From an uncultured Clostridia bacterium (GTDB lineage Bacteria > Bacillota > Clostridia > Oscillospirales > Acutalibacteraceae), in contig CAMKOU010000003.1 of NCBI GenBank assembly GCA_946414505.1, forward strand, positions 1 to 41,535: a stretch of 41,535 bases of DNA. Direction: 5' to 3'. Both the position numbers and the translations under genes were made by a program. Position 1 is the stretch's first letter. Each line of letters begins with the position of its first letter. A model generated the notes under the pieces. It was not told where the DNA came from. It was given only the letters and a program-made list of their open reading frames with translations, and did no database searches. Positions 16,528 through 27,099 of this stretch are shown one piece after another.

Positions 16528-17991
16528 TCAGATTAAATTGATCAGCTGTGCGCCGATGAAATACAGCAGCACGATCCCCGCCAGTGCAAGGGCGATTTTG
16601 ATTTTTTTGTCCCACAACAAACCGACAAATTCACGCAAAAAAGCATTAGGAAAAAAATACCATTTGGTTTTCGCGGAAATGCCCTGCGCGTCCAAGCCGT
16701 GCTTTTGCGACAGCACATAGCTGCGGAACACGTGGTAGTTGGTGGTGGCGACGCCTGCCTTCACGCCGTCGAGCGTGCCTGCATCCTCCCGTATTTTATC
16801 GCGGGAAAACTGAATGTTTTGGTAGGTGTTCACGCTTTTGTCCTCGCGGAGTATCTGCTCCGCCGGATAGCCCTGTTCGAGCAGATAACGCTCCATCGCC
16901 TCGCCCTCTGAAATCACCTCGTCGGCGCCCTGACCGCCGGACGGGACAAACTTGGCGTGCTTGCCTGTGGCGGCAAACTGCTTTTGCTCAAATTGAATGG
17001 CCGCGTCTGCCCTTCCCTTTAAAATCGGCGTCAGCGTGCCGTCGGGACGGATGCAGCAGCCGAGGATCACCAAATAATCGCGGTCAAAGGGCGGTGTATA
17101 CTTGCTCGCCAAAAACGCGCAGACGATCGTGGACAGCAGCATACAACACAAAAAGCTGGCGACATACGACACGCCGCCGCCGATCAGGCCCCTTACCGAA
17201 GCGTCCAGCGAACGGAAGCCCGGCATGAAGATAAAAACAGGAACCAGCAGCGCCATCCACACCACGCCCAAGGCAATGCCAAGCATGTTTTGCGGACGGA
17301 AGCCCTCGCGCCACAGCAGCCAAATATTGCTGACGGAAACCGCAAGGCTGAGCAACAGCATCAGCGGCGCGGTGACCTCCGAAAACAGGTTGCCTGTGTT
17401 TAGCAGGTTGATCAAAAAGATGCGGAAGTCATTGCGCCATTGCATACCGTACACCACAACGACGATCATGCTCAGGATAAACAGCGCCGCACCGCCGAAC
17501 GCGACCATGGTATAGGAAAAGAACGCCTTTTTCCACGCTTCAATGAAGGTTGCCGCACAGACGATAAAAACCAGCGCCAAGGCGGCGACGATGGCGATCT
17601 CGGTCAGGATATATCCGTTGAAATTCAGTTTTTCCGTTTGCAAAATCACACCCGATTCTGTGACATGCAGCGGAAAGCTTTCATTCACGATAAATTCCTC
17701 CGTCATGTCGTACGGATTGCGCAATTTCCAGCTGATAACAGCGTTGCCCGGCTGTTTGGCGACAAACTCCATATGGATCTTGTACTCGCTGTTGATAAAC
17801 ACCCGTTTCAACGCCACGACGTCCTCGTTGTCGGACGTTACCACTACATCATCCGCCGTGATCGTGTCATATATAATATGATCGATCCGCTCGGTATAGG
17901 TGCCGCCGTTCACGGCAATATAGGCAAAAACGCCCGCCGCCAACAACACCACGGCGACAAACAGCGTAATCATTCGCTTTTTCGTTTTCAT
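16528..17991 (-). CDS. DUF218/YdcF-ElyC-SanA family membrane protein
   Basis: Start MKTKKRMITLF at 17991 with GAGGAGG; multi-TM N-terminal half; DYLVILGCCIRPDGTLTPILKGRADAAIQF...VPSGGQGADEVISEGEAMERYLLEQGYPAEQILREDKSVNTYQN. Confidence 0.88.
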   Translation of the reverse strand: MKTKKRMITLFVAVVLLAAGVFAYIAVNGGTYTERIDHIIYDTITADDVVVTSDNEDVVALKRVFINSEYKIHMEFVAKQPGNAVISWKLRNPYDMTEEFIVNESFPLHVTESGVILQTEKLNFNGYILTEIAIVAALALVFIVCAATFIEAWKKAFFSYTMVAFGGAALFILSMIVVVVYGMQWRNDFRIFLINLLNTGNLFSEVTAPLMLLLSLAVSVSNIWLLWREGFRPQNMLGIALGVVWMALLVPVFIFMPGFRSLDASVRGLIGGGVSYVASFLCCMLLSTIVCAFLASKYTPPFDRDYLVILGCCIRPDGTLTPILKGRADAAIQFEQKQFAATGKHAKFVPSGGQGADEVISEGEAMERYLLEQGYPAEQILREDKSVNTYQNIQFSRDKIREDAGTLDGVKAGVATTNYHVFRSYVLSQKHGLDAQGISAKTKWYFFPNAFLREFVGLLWDKKIKIALALAGIVLLYFIGAQLINLI

Positions 17992-18066
17992 ATGCTCCTC
18001 CTCTGTTGTTATATCTTCATTATAGCATAAACGCACACGAAAAAAAAGACTTTATTTGGCACAGAC

Positions 18067-18095
18067 TTGCGAATCGGCGGTTTTTATGCTATACT
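18067..18095 (+). promoter_or_regulatory. Sigma-A-type promoter for the DUF1858 gene
   Basis: TTGCGA-17 bp-TATACT just upstream of ATG 18115. Confidence 0.55.
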
Positions 18096-18114
18096 GCACA
18101 CAGAGGTGATCACG

Positions 18115-18339
18115 ATGCCCTATAACGGCGATACAAAACTGACGGATATTTTGGCGCAGCATCCCTGGCTGCCGGACGAACTGATCAAGATGGACGGCAG
18201 GTTTAAAATAGTCAAAACACCTATCGGCAAAATGATGATCAAAAATGCCACCATCAAGGATCTATGCGCCAAAACCGGTTTATCACAGCAAGAAACCCTG
18301 GATAAGCTCCATGAAATGATCCGGGCACACGACGCATAA
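18115..18339 (+). CDS. DUF1858 domain-containing small protein
   Basis: MPYNGDTKLTDILAQHPWLPDELIKMDGRFKIVKTPIGKMMIKNATIKDLCAKTGLSQQETLDKLHEMIRAHDA, with RBS AGAGGTGAT. Confidence 0.75.
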   Translation: MPYNGDTKLTDILAQHPWLPDELIKMDGRFKIVKTPIGKMMIKNATIKDLCAKTGLSQQETLDKLHEMIRAHDA

Positions 18340-18343
18340 CGGC

Positions 18344-18379
18344 ACCGCCGCCGCAACCCGAACGGATTGCGGCGGCGGT
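18344..18379. terminator. Bidirectional terminator between the convergent DUF1858 and rubrerythrin genes
   Basis: 13-bp perfect stem ACCGCCGCCGCAA/TTGCGGCGGCGGT, 10-nt loop. Confidence 0.65.
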
Positions 18380-18390
18380 TGTTATCATTC

Positions 18391-19047
18391 TCAATAGTTT
18401 TCGGCGTTGACTTCAAAAAAGCTTTGCGGATGGGCGCATACGGGGCAAATGTCGGGCGCCTTGGTGCCGACAACGATATGACCGCAGTTGCGGCACTCCC
18501 ACACCTTGACCTCGCTTTTTTCAAACACCTGCTGCATCTCCACATTTTGCAGCAGCGCGCGGTAACGCTCCTCGTGGTGCTTTTCAATGGCGGCGACGCC
18601 GCGGAACTTGGCTGCCAAATCGGCAAAGCCCTCCTCCTCGGCGGTTTTGGCAAAGGACTCGTACATATCCGTCCACTCGTAGTTTTCGCCGTCAGCGGCG
18701 GCTTGCAGGTTTTCGGCAGTGGTACCGATGCCCTTCAGCTCCTTGAACCACAGCTTGGCGTGCTCCTTTTCGTTTTCGGCGGTCTTCAAAAACAGCGCGG
18801 CAATCTGCTCATAGCCCTCTTTTTTGGCGACCGAAGCGAAATAGGTGTATTTGTTGCGTGCCTGCGATTCGCCCGCAAAGGCTGCCTCCAAATTCTTTTC
18901 TGTTTGGGTGCCCGCATAGGGATTGGACGGTGCGGCGGTGATTTCCTCCAGCTTGTCCCCTGTCGCCTTGCAAACGGGGCACACTGCCTCTGCTGCGTTG
19001 GGCGCTTCAAATTCCGCACCGCAAACCTTACATTTAAATGTTGCCAT
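18391..19047 (-). CDS. Rubrerythrin family protein with rubredoxin-like motifs at both ends
   Basis: N-terminal [25 protein letters not shown], central ferritin-like [29 protein letters not shown]...[12 protein letters not shown]-terminal [31 protein letters not shown]. Confidence 0.92.
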   Translation of the reverse strand: MATFKCKVCGAEFEAPNAAEAVCPVCKATGDKLEEITAAPSNPYAGTQTEKNLEAAFAGESQARNKYTYFASVAKKEGYEQIAALFLKTAENEKEHAKLWFKELKGIGTTAENLQAAADGENYEWTDMYESFAKTAEEEGFADLAAKFRGVAAIEKHHEERYRALLQNVEMQQVFEKSEVKVWECRNCGHIVVGTKAPDICPVCAHPQSFFEVNAENY

Positions 19048-19179
19048 CCTTCATTCCTCCTTGATGCATTTGTTTTCATTAGTATGTCCGGCTGCGTAAC
19101 GGAAATGCGCGCAGCCGTTTATTCTTATTATAATCAAATCGCGCTTATCTGTCAAAGCTCTTTTTTACCGTATTTTGTC

Positions 19180-19208
19180 AAAAAAGCACCGCCGGAATCC
19201 GGCGGCGC
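19180..19208 (-). terminator. Rho-independent terminator after the htrA-like gene
   Basis: Minus strand GCGCCGCCGG-ATT-CCGGCGGTGC-TTTTTT. Confidence 0.8.
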
Positions 19209-19219
19209 CCAATCTATAT

Positions 19220-20788
19220 TCACCAATTCAACAACTGATCCCAAAGGCTGTCGTTGGACTGAAATTCATCTTGTGCGGATTCGTCGTTCAGCTTGGCGCT
19301 GGGCGTGTATTCGCTCAACTCAAGGCTAATGTTCTTGGTGACGCCGCCGCGACGCTTAACGGTGAAGGTCACCACGTCGCCGACCTTGTTGTTTTCAAGC
19401 GCCTTTTCGATATCCGACTGCTTGGAAACGGAGGTGCCGTTGACGGCGGTGATCATGTCGCCCGAGGCAAAGCCCGCCGCTTCTGCCTTGGAGCCGCTGT
19501 CCACCGAAAGGACATATACGCCGAGTTCGTTGACATTGTAGTAGAACGCGGTGCCCTGCGACTGGATATCGACAAACTGCATACCGGTAGAGATCTTGCC
19601 GGTGACATAGCCGTAATCCTTCAAGTCCTTGATAATGCCGACGACCTTGTCGATCGGGATGGCAAAGGCGATACCCTCTACCTCGGTGGCGCTGTCCTTG
19701 GCGTTGACAATGCCGACCAAATCGCCGTTGGCGTTAAACAGACCGCCGCCGGAGTTGCCGGGGCTGATTTGCGCGTTGGTTTGCAGCAGGGTGAGGTTTT
19801 TGTTTTCGATGGTGACCTCACGGGCAAGCGCACTGATGATGCCGTCGGTGACAGTGCCGCCGAGGGTACCCAGCGGATTGCCGATGGCAACCACATAGTC
19901 GCCAACCTCCAAATTGCCGCTGTTGCCGAAGGTTGCCGCCGTCAGACCGGTGGCGTCGATTTTCAGCAGGGCAATATCGTTGTCCTCATCGGTGCCGATC
20001 ACCTTAGCGTCGTAGGTGCTGGTGCCGTCGCGCAGGGTCACGGTGATTTTGCTGGCACCGTCAATGACGTGATGGTTGGTAACGATATAGCCATCCTCGG
20101 AAATGATAACGCCCGAGCCGGCGCCCTGTGCCTTATAGGTTTGGGAAAAGACAGACCGCTGCGTGATCTCCGTGGCGATTTCTACCACGCTGTTGGCGGT
20201 TTTCTTGACGATTTCGGAGGTGGTGCCTGCGGTACCAGACAAGCCCGTGGCGTCGGTGTTTGCCGCCACCTGCTTGATCGTCATGCTGCCGGAGGAGGAC
20301 GCGGTATTGCTTTGCGTTGCCTGGCTGAGCAGATAACCGCCGCCGATGCCTGCCGCTGTGGCGCCTACCATAGCGATCGCCATCATCGCCGCCACAAAGC
20401 CGCGCGATGCCGCCTTGCCGCTTTTGCCCTCACGCTTCGGGTTTTGATGGGCCGCGCTGTAGTTGTAGACGCGCGTTTGACCGGACATGTCGCCGGTGTA
20501 GCTGCTGCTGTAGGGATTGTTGTCCGGCGCGGTATAGCCGTTGTTGACGCTACGGCTGCTCTCGGACGAATAGGCGTCCTCGTAATTGTTGGGGTTGTGT
20601 ACGGCGTCGCTGTTGTTGCCGTTGATATAGGAATAATGATACTCGCCGTCGCTGCGGTTATTATCGGAATTCCATTCGTAGGAGCTTTCCTCCAGCGCCT
20701 GTTCGGTTTTGGAGAAATCCTCTTCTAAGCTGTTTTCAAGATCTTTGGTGGTTTCGTTTTCATTGGGATTATAAAAATCATCTAACAT
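19220..20788 (-). CDS. htrA: HtrA/DegP-like S1C serine protease with PDZ domain, membrane-anchored
   Basis: Catalytic motifs NHHVIDGA, DNDIALLKID, TNAQISPGNSGGGLFN; C-terminal PDZ; TM segment preceded by a long Asn/Ser/Tyr-rich N-terminal tail. Confidence 0.94.
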   Translation of the reverse strand: MLDDFYNPNENETTKDLENSLEEDFSKTEQALEESSYEWNSDNNRSDGEYHYSYINGNNSDAVHNPNNYEDAYSSESSRSVNNGYTAPDNNPYSSSYTGDMSGQTRVYNYSAAHQNPKREGKSGKAASRGFVAAMMAIAMVGATAAGIGGGYLLSQATQSNTASSSGSMTIKQVAANTDATGLSGTAGTTSEIVKKTANSVVEIATEITQRSVFSQTYKAQGAGSGVIISEDGYIVTNHHVIDGASKITVTLRDGTSTYDAKVIGTDEDNDIALLKIDATGLTAATFGNSGNLEVGDYVVAIGNPLGTLGGTVTDGIISALAREVTIENKNLTLLQTNAQISPGNSGGGLFNANGDLVGIVNAKDSATEVEGIAFAIPIDKVVGIIKDLKDYGYVTGKISTGMQFVDIQSQGTAFYYNVNELGVYVLSVDSGSKAEAAGFASGDMITAVNGTSVSKQSDIEKALENNKVGDVVTFTVKRRGGVTKNISLELSEYTPSAKLNDESAQDEFQSNDSLWDQLLNW

Positions 20789-20932
20789 AAGGCATCCTCC
20801 TTCGTGGGATAAACGGTTTGTTTCTTGATGTTGTCATTATCATAATCCCCTTAAGTGAAAACTATATGAAATCAACATGAAAAAATCAGGATTATTTTTT
20901 GAAATAACGGACAATTTTCGCCGTTCCCTGTG

Positions 20933-21766
20933 CTATGAAAGGATTTTGCGCACCACCTTTACGCCGTCATAGCGCTTTTTAAAGGAAACGCGTGCGGCAA
21001 AGCGGCGGTCGCAGCTTTTGCAATAAAAATCTGTTTGAAACGCCTTGTTGCGCAGCCGCCATTTTTTGACCCGCTTCGCCTGCTTGCCGCATTGGTCGCA
21101 CTGAAAATGCAGCTGCTCGCGGTCGATATCGGGTGAGGACAAATCGGTAATATAGTGATTTTTAAACAGCATCCGCTCATAAAACGCCTCGCAGTCCGCC
21201 GGGAGGATGAAGTCGCGCAGCGGCAGTTTGTCCTGCACGGCTTGCAGACACCGCAGGCTGAGATACGCGTCGGCTGCGGCACGGTGCTGCTCCTCCTCGG
21301 AAAACTGCACGCCGATCATCTCGGCAAACCGTCCCAAGCCGATTTGATTGCCCTCGTCATAGCAGCCGATCGCCCTTTCACAGTACGCCTGCAGGTCGCA
21401 GTAGTGATGCAAAAACGGAATGTGGCGGTCGTTACAATAATATAAATAGTTTTCCATCAGTGTGTGGATATCCGTCGTGCCCCATGTCATCACAGCCGCG
21501 TCGCCCACAAAATCGGCAAATGCGGCGCTGACCGTGAGAAAGCTGTCGCCCTCGGCAACGTCCTCGTTGGTGAGCCGGGTCAGGGTTTTGACCCTGCCGT
21601 TCAGCTTCTTTTTGACGCGCGGCGCGATCAGGCGCGAAAACTCGCCGGTGACGTTGCCTGCCTCGTCCACCCGTACCGCGCCAAATTCGATGATCTCATT
21701 GACAAAGCGGTGGGCGGATTTGCTGTAGGCGGTGTTCCACTCTAAATCCAATATAACGTAATTCAT
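20933..21766 (-). CDS. DEDD/DnaQ-like 3'-5' exonuclease with C-terminal zinc-ribbon
   Basis: MNYVILDLEWNTAYSKSAHRFVNEIIEFGAVRVDEAGNV; C-terminal CDQCGKQAKRVKKWRLRNKAFQTDFYCKSCDRRF. Confidence 0.82.
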   Translation of the reverse strand: MNYVILDLEWNTAYSKSAHRFVNEIIEFGAVRVDEAGNVTGEFSRLIAPRVKKKLNGRVKTLTRLTNEDVAEGDSFLTVSAAFADFVGDAAVMTWGTTDIHTLMENYLYYCNDRHIPFLHHYCDLQAYCERAIGCYDEGNQIGLGRFAEMIGVQFSEEEQHRAAADAYLSLRCLQAVQDKLPLRDFILPADCEAFYERMLFKNHYITDLSSPDIDREQLHFQCDQCGKQAKRVKKWRLRNKAFQTDFYCKSCDRRFAARVSFKKRYDGVKVVRKILS

Positions 21767-21779
21767 ACTATCATTCCGA

Positions 21780-23606
21780 TTACGATTTTTTGTTTTTAAA
21801 CGCCTGCTTCATGCGCTGTTCCTTGGACAAAATGCGCTTTCTCATGCGTATGCTTTCGGGCGTGACCTCCACGAGCTCGTCGTCTGCGATAAACTCAAGG
21901 CACTGCTCCAGCGACATGATCGTTGGGGGCGTCAGCTTGAGGGCGTCATCCGAACCGGACGCACGGGTGTTGGTGATGTGCTTCTTTTTGCAGACGTTCA
22001 CGGTGATGTCCTCCGCCTTGGGGCTGGCGCCGACGATCATGCCCTCGTACACGGGCACGCCCGCACCGATAAACAGTCTGCCGCGCTCCTGCGCCGCGTA
22101 CAGACCGTAGGTGACGGTGTCGCCGGTTTCAAAAGCGATCAGCGAGCCTTGGTGACGGGTGATGATCTCGCCCTTGAAGGGCTCGTAGCCGTCAAACACA
22201 TGGTTCATGATGCCGTTGCCGTTGGTGTCGGTGAGGAATTCCGGGCGGTACCCCATCAAGCCGCGCGCCGGAATGCGGAATTCGATATGCGTCACGCCGC
22301 CGTCGCGGGTGCCCATGTTGATCAGCTCCGCCTTGCGCGCGCCGAGCTTTTCCATGACCGCGCCGACATAGCTGTCGGGCACTTCAATAATGAGATACTC
22401 CATCGGCTCGCACAGCTTGCCGTCGATGGTTTTGGTGATGACCTGCGGGCGCGACACCTGAAACTCAAAATTCTGGCGGCGCATGGTTTCGATCAGGATG
22501 GACAAATGCAGCTCGCCGCGGCCGGACACCTTGAAGGTATCGGCGCTGTCGGTTTCCTCGACGCGCAGGGCAATGTTGGTTTCGGTTTCTTTAAACAGAC
22601 GGTCGCGGATATTGCGCGAGGTGACATATTTGCCCTCGCGGCCGGCGAACGGAGAATTGTTGACGATAAAGTTCATGGTGACGGTCGGCTCGTCGATTTT
22701 GACGAACGGCAGCGGCTCGACGCAGTCGTTTGCGCACAGGGTTTCACCGATGTTGATGTCCTGCACGCCGCTGATGCACACGATGTCACCCAGCGACGCC
22801 TCCTCACACTCGATGCGCTTTAAGCCCTCAAACTGATACAGCTTGCCGATGCGCACCACCTTGGTGGTGCCGTCGGTGTGACAAAGGGTGACGGACTGAC
22901 CGTTTTTGACGGTGCCGCGCTCCACTCTGCCAACCCCGATCCTGCCGACGAAATTATCCGCGTCAATATTGGAAATCAAAATTTGCAGGCCGCCGTCCAA
23001 ATCGCCCTTCGGCGCGGGGATCTCGTTGACGATCGCCTCAAACAGCGGCTGCATATCCGTGCCGGGCGTTTGATAATCGGCGGAGGCGTAGCCGTCGCGC
23101 GCGGAAGCGTAGATCACGGGGAATTCCAGCTGTTCGTCATCTGCCCCCAGCTCGATAAACAAATCGAGCACCTCGTCCACAACTTCCTCGGGGCGTGCGC
23201 CCGGGCGGTCGATCTTATTGAGCACCACGAGCGGTTTTTTGCCGAGCCCGAGCGCCTTTTTCAGCACAAAACGGGTTTGGGGCATACAGCCCTCAAACGC
23301 ATCGACCAACAGCACCACGCCGTCCACCATCTGCAAAATACGCTCTACCTCGCCGCCGAAATCGGCGTGACCGGGCGTGTCCACGATATTGATTTTAATG
23401 TCCCGGTACATCACCGCCGTCGGCTTGGATAAAATAGTGATGCCGCGCTCGCGCTCCAGATCGTTGGAATCCATCACGCGCTCCTCCACCGCCTCATTTT
23501 CACGAAACACACCGCTCTGCCGCAGCAGCTGATCCACCAGCGTGGTTTTGCCGTGGTCAACGTGGGCGATGATGGCGATATTTCTCAAATTCTCTCTTAC
23601 ATCCAT
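21780..23606 (-). CDS. typA: Translational GTPase TypA/BipA
   Basis: [30 protein letters not shown]...[17 protein letters not shown]...[21 protein letters not shown]; 608 aa. Confidence 0.97.
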   Translation of the reverse strand: MDVRENLRNIAIIAHVDHGKTTLVDQLLRQSGVFRENEAVEERVMDSNDLERERGITILSKPTAVMYRDIKINIVDTPGHADFGGEVERILQMVDGVVLLVDAFEGCMPQTRFVLKKALGLGKKPLVVLNKIDRPGARPEEVVDEVLDLFIELGADDEQLEFPVIYASARDGYASADYQTPGTDMQPLFEAIVNEIPAPKGDLDGGLQILISNIDADNFVGRIGVGRVERGTVKNGQSVTLCHTDGTTKVVRIGKLYQFEGLKRIECEEASLGDIVCISGVQDINIGETLCANDCVEPLPFVKIDEPTVTMNFIVNNSPFAGREGKYVTSRNIRDRLFKETETNIALRVEETDSADTFKVSGRGELHLSILIETMRRQNFEFQVSRPQVITKTIDGKLCEPMEYLIIEVPDSYVGAVMEKLGARKAELINMGTRDGGVTHIEFRIPARGLMGYRPEFLTDTNGNGIMNHVFDGYEPFKGEIITRHQGSLIAFETGDTVTYGLYAAQERGRLFIGAGVPVYEGMIVGASPKAEDITVNVCKKKHITNTRASGSDDALKLTPPTIMSLEQCLEFIADDELVEVTPESIRMRKRILSKEQRMKQAFKNKKS

Positions 23607-23644
23607 GCTGCATTACTCCGATACATAGTTTTTCATTCTGTTTC

Positions 23645-23673
23645 ATTATACCACTGATACACCGACAATGCAA
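23645..23673 (-). promoter_or_regulatory. Sigma-A-type promoter for typA
   Basis: Minus strand TTGCAT-17 bp-TATAAT (plus ATGCAA 23668-23673, ATTATA 23645-23650). Confidence 0.6.
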
Positions 23674-23760
23674 TTTGTAAATTACATCACTTTTGTGGCG
23701 ATTCCCTTAACTTTTTGCTTATTTTTCATAAGCTCTTCCGGCAGGGATAATGACCCGGCA

Positions 23761-23806
23761 TAAAAAAGAAACACGCTGTATCCATCTGTTGACATACAGC
23801 GTGTTT
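23761..23806 (-). terminator. Rho-independent terminator downstream of aldC
   Basis: 13-bp perfect stem AAACACGCTGTAT/ATACAGCGTGTTT; on the minus strand followed by TTTCTTTTTTA. Confidence 0.8.
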
Positions 23807-23833
23807 TGGCATCGTCATTTGTGTTGCCCACGG

Positions 23834-24562
23834 TCAGGCGTTTCCTTGCTCCACTTCTTCTATTTCAGCCTGTGATGCTTCTTTCAGCGAATAGGTATCA
23901 AACGCCGCTTCCTTGGGCAACTGTATTTCAATTCTGTCCATTTTCTGCAGCATACATTCTCCCGAACGAAGGGACGCCGCGAACACGTGGCCGCCCAGCG
24001 TTCTGTCCTCCGACAAAAAGTGCATATGCCATCCGGCCGCATTGATACCGTCCATATAATCGGGATAATACACACATACCAGCGTTCCGTGCAGCTGCTC
24101 AAAGCAAAAGTCCTTCTGCGTTTTTGAAAGGATCGCCTTCAAGGTAACATGCTGTGAACGGTAGGGCGCTCCGGCGCGCGCATGTATGGTGTGAAACCAT
24201 CCGTCTATCCGCGCGATGTGGATGCTGTTCAAGCCATATTCTTCCTCAATGCGCAGGGTCAGCTCGCGCTTGATGGCGTCTATGTCCTGTTTTTCTTCCA
24301 TCTGAAATCTTCTGCCGTCTTTCACGAATCCTGCAACCGCAAAAGGCACCCCGGATGCTTCTTCCGACCGAACAACGCTCCCCCCCGGCTTTGCCTGATA
24401 GCAAACCCCGTCTAAAACGATCATTTCACCGTCAACGTGTTCAAAGGTACCGAGTCCCGTATCGCCGTGCGCCAATAACTCCTGCACCGTCACCACCGGT
24501 CTGGTGTAGCCAAGCGCCAGAGCCTGTAATGTAGAAACCTGATAAATTTTATTGGATTTCAT
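23834..24562 (-). CDS. aldC: Alpha-acetolactate decarboxylase
   Basis: IYQVSTLQALALGYTRPVVTVQELLAHGDTGLGTFEHVDGEMIVLDGVCYQ...GWHMHFLSEDRTLGGHVFA; AGGAGG spaced 8 nt from ATG 24562. Confidence 0.9.
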   Translation of the reverse strand: MKSNKIYQVSTLQALALGYTRPVVTVQELLAHGDTGLGTFEHVDGEMIVLDGVCYQAKPGGSVVRSEEASGVPFAVAGFVKDGRRFQMEEKQDIDAIKRELTLRIEEEYGLNSIHIARIDGWFHTIHARAGAPYRSQHVTLKAILSKTQKDFCFEQLHGTLVCVYYPDYMDGINAAGWHMHFLSEDRTLGGHVFAASLRSGECMLQKMDRIEIQLPKEAAFDTYSLKEASQAEIEEVEQGNA

Positions 24563-24653
24563 TTGCATTTCCTCCTGAACGTGTATTTTCATCCTATCTG
24601 TTTTCAATAAGTTGATGCATCGTTGCCAAAGGTAATCATTACGCTGATTTGGT

Positions 24654-25136
24654 TTAAAGCGCTATATAATACGGACAGATGTTTTCAAAGTGTCCGTCCT
24701 TCATCCGAAACCCTTTCGGGATCACGCCGAGCTGCGAAAACCCGATCCTCTCGTACAGGTGCCGGGCGTGGATATTACTCTCGACGACAGCGTTGAACTG
24801 CAAAATCGTAAAGCCGATCCTCTTCGCCTGCGCCATACAGTCCAGTACCAGCTTCTGTCCGACATGCTGTCCCCTGCATGTGGAGCGGACGGCATAGCTT
24901 GCGTTGCAAATATGACCGCAGCGGCCGATGTTGTTCGGGTGCAGGATGTATAAACCCGCTATTGTTCCGTTATCCTCCACCGCCACGCCGCAGTAGCTTT
25001 GTCCGGCGAAGAACGCAGCGCCTGTCGTTTCATTCAAAAGCTCTTCCTGCGGAAAGGCGACGCCGTCCTCGACAACCTCGTTCCAGATGGCGATCATTTC
25101 AAGGATGTCGTTTTCTTCATATTGTCTGATAATCAT
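24654..25136 (-). CDS. GNAT family N-acetyltransferase
   Basis: MIIRQYEENDILEMIAIWNEVVEDGVAFPQEE...YAVRSTCRGQHVGQKLVLDCMAQAKRIGFTILQFNAVVESNIHARHLYERIGF. Confidence 0.88.
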   Translation of the reverse strand: MIIRQYEENDILEMIAIWNEVVEDGVAFPQEELLNETTGAAFFAGQSYCGVAVEDNGTIAGLYILHPNNIGRCGHICNASYAVRSTCRGQHVGQKLVLDCMAQAKRIGFTILQFNAVVESNIHARHLYERIGFSQLGVIPKGFRMKDGHFENICPYYIAL

Positions 25137-25224
25137 GCTGTTCTCCTTTCGTGATAGTATCATTCGTTCCACCGAAAGCAGCGGACTGCACGATACAGCC
25201 CGCTGCCGATAAAGGAACCAATGA

Positions 25225-25863
25225 TTAAGCATGACGGTTGGTCATTCGATAGCAAAGCGTCATGAGGCTGTCGCTGAGATGGACGTTTTCCACCACCGCA
25301 TCGGCGTACTTTGCCGTGATATCATAGTGACTGAAATTCCAATAGGAACGCACGCCCAGCGCATACAGGCGGTTGAGCGTGGATTCCACATTTTGCTTGG
25401 GAATGCACAAAAATGCCGCCTCCACACGATGCGCCCTGCAAAAGCTTTCCAGATCCGCTTCGTCCTGCACCACGATCGTGCCGATCGTCATGCCGATTTT
25501 GGAAGCATCGGTATCAAAGCCGCCGATCAGCGTAAAGCCCAAGCGTTGAAAATCCACATGATTGGCAAGCGCCGTGCCGAAATGACCGGCGCCGATGAGC
25601 ACCGCCGGATAGTGGCTGTGGAGCCCCAAAATATTTTGTATCTCCTGCCGCAGCGCGCTGACGCTGTAGCCGTAGCCCTGCTGTCCAAAGCCGCCGAAAC
25701 AATTGAGATCCTGCCGCACCTGCGAGGCAGTCACGTTCATGATCTGCGCCAGCTTGTTGGAGGAGATCCGCTCCACATGCTGCTCGTCCAGCTCGGATAA
25801 AAAGCGGTAATAGCGCGGCAACCGCCTGATGACCGACATAGATATCCCTTCATTTTTCGACAT
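25225..25863 (-). CDS. rex: Redox-sensing transcriptional repressor Rex
   Basis: VIRRLPRYYRFLSELDEQHVERISSNKLAQIMNVTASQVRQDLNCFGGFGQQGYGYSV...AVLIGAGHFGTALANH. Confidence 0.95.
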   Translation of the reverse strand: MSKNEGISMSVIRRLPRYYRFLSELDEQHVERISSNKLAQIMNVTASQVRQDLNCFGGFGQQGYGYSVSALRQEIQNILGLHSHYPAVLIGAGHFGTALANHVDFQRLGFTLIGGFDTDASKIGMTIGTIVVQDEADLESFCRAHRVEAAFLCIPKQNVESTLNRLYALGVRSYWNFSHYDITAKYADAVVENVHLSDSLMTLCYRMTNRHA

Positions 25864-25887
25864 TGCGCACTTTCTCCTTTACGCACA

Positions 25888-27099
25888 TTAAGCAAGCGAC
25901 GCCGCCAAGCGCTCGTTGATCGCCTGCAAAAAGTCCTCGGTGTTGACCTTTTGCTTGTTGGGCAGCGCGGAAATCAAATACAGATCGCCGGTCATGATGC
26001 CGTCCTCGATGGTTTGAATGGTGGCAGCCTCAAGCTTGTCGGCAAAATCCATCAAATCGGGCAGCTTGTCCAGCTCGCCGCGCTTGCGCAGCGCACCCGT
26101 CCACGCGAAGATGGTCGCCACGGAGTTGGTGGAGGTTTCCTCGCCCTTTAAGTATTTGTAGTAGTGGCGCTGCACGGTGCCGTGCGCCGCCTCATATTCG
26201 TAGATGCCGTCGGGCGACACCAGCACGCTGGTCATCATGGCGAGCGAGCCGAAGGCGGTGGCGATCATGTCGCTCATCACGTCGCCGTCGTAGTTTTTGC
26301 ACGCCCACATATAGCCGCCCTCGCTGCGGATCACGCGCGCCACGGCGTCATCGATGAGGGTGTAGAAGAACTCGATGCCGGCGTCCTCAAATTTGTCCTT
26401 GTATTCGTTTTCAAAGATCTCCGCAAAAATATCCTTGAAGCGGTGATCGTAGATCTTGCTGATAGTGTCCTTGGTGGCAAACCACACGTCGAGCTTTTGG
26501 TCGAGCGCATAGTTGAAGCAGCTGCGCGCAAAGGACGCGATGCTCTTATCAAGGTTGTGCATACCCTGGATCACACCGTCGGTGGTGAAGTCGAAAATCG
26601 TGCTGCGCTCCTCGGTGCCGTCGGGCTTGGTGACGCACAGCTCCGCCTTGCTGCCGGCTTCCACACGCATTTCGGTGTTTTTGTACACGTCGCCGTAGGC
26701 GTGACGCGCAATACAGATGGGCTTTTTCCACGTGGGAATATACGGGGTGATGCCCTTGACCAGAATCGGGCTGCGGAACACGGTGCCGTCGAGGATGGCA
26801 CGGATGGTGCCGTTGGGCGACTTCCACATGCTTTTGAGGTTATATTCGCTCATACGCGCCGCGTTGGGCGTGATGGTGGCACACTTGACGGCAACGCCGT
26901 ATTTTTTGGTGGCGTTGGCGCTGTCGATGGTGATTTGGTCGTTGGTTTCGTTGCGCTTCTCCAAGCCGAGGTCATAATACTCGGTCTTGAGGTCAACGTA
27001 AGGCGTGATGAGAATGTCCTTCAGTTTTTGCCAGATCACTCTGGTCATTTCGTCGCCGTCCATCTCGACGAGCGGCGTAATCATTTGAATCTTGTCCAT
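25888..27099 (-). CDS. icd: NADP-dependent isocitrate dehydrogenase (eukaryotic-like subfamily)
   Basis: [54 protein letters not shown]...[39 protein letters not shown] overlaps the acn stop as TAATG. Confidence 0.96.
   Translation of the reverse strand: MDKIQMITPLVEMDGDEMTRVIWQKLKDILITPYVDLKTEYYDLGLEKRNETNDQITIDSANATKKYGVAVKCATITPNAARMSEYNLKSMWKSPNGTIRAILDGTVFRSPILVKGITPYIPTWKKPICIARHAYGDVYKNTEMRVEAGSKAELCVTKPDGTEERSTIFDFTTDGVIQGMHNLDKSIASFARSCFNYALDQKLDVWFATKDTISKIYDHRFKDIFAEIFENEYKDKFEDAGIEFFYTLIDDAVARVIRSEGGYMWACKNYDGDVMSDMIATAFGSLAMMTSVLVSPDGIYEYEAAHGTVQRHYYKYLKGEETSTNSVATIFAWTGALRKRGELDKLPDLMDFADKLEAATIQTIEDGIMTGDLYLISALPNKQKVNTEDFLQAINERLAASLA

Noticed and set aside
16441-16560. Minus-strand reading ...ADQFNLIRFPDEMLSTQLHGIIRNGC* that looks protein-like, possibly a decayed gene end
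   Set aside because: Very short, partly overlaps the DUF218 gene in another frame, no domain recognised; chance cannot be excluded.
19175-20728. 517-aa plus-strand ORF antisense to the htrA-like gene
   Set aside because: Same mirror-ORF artefact; the minus strand encodes a clear S1C protease with catalytic motifs.
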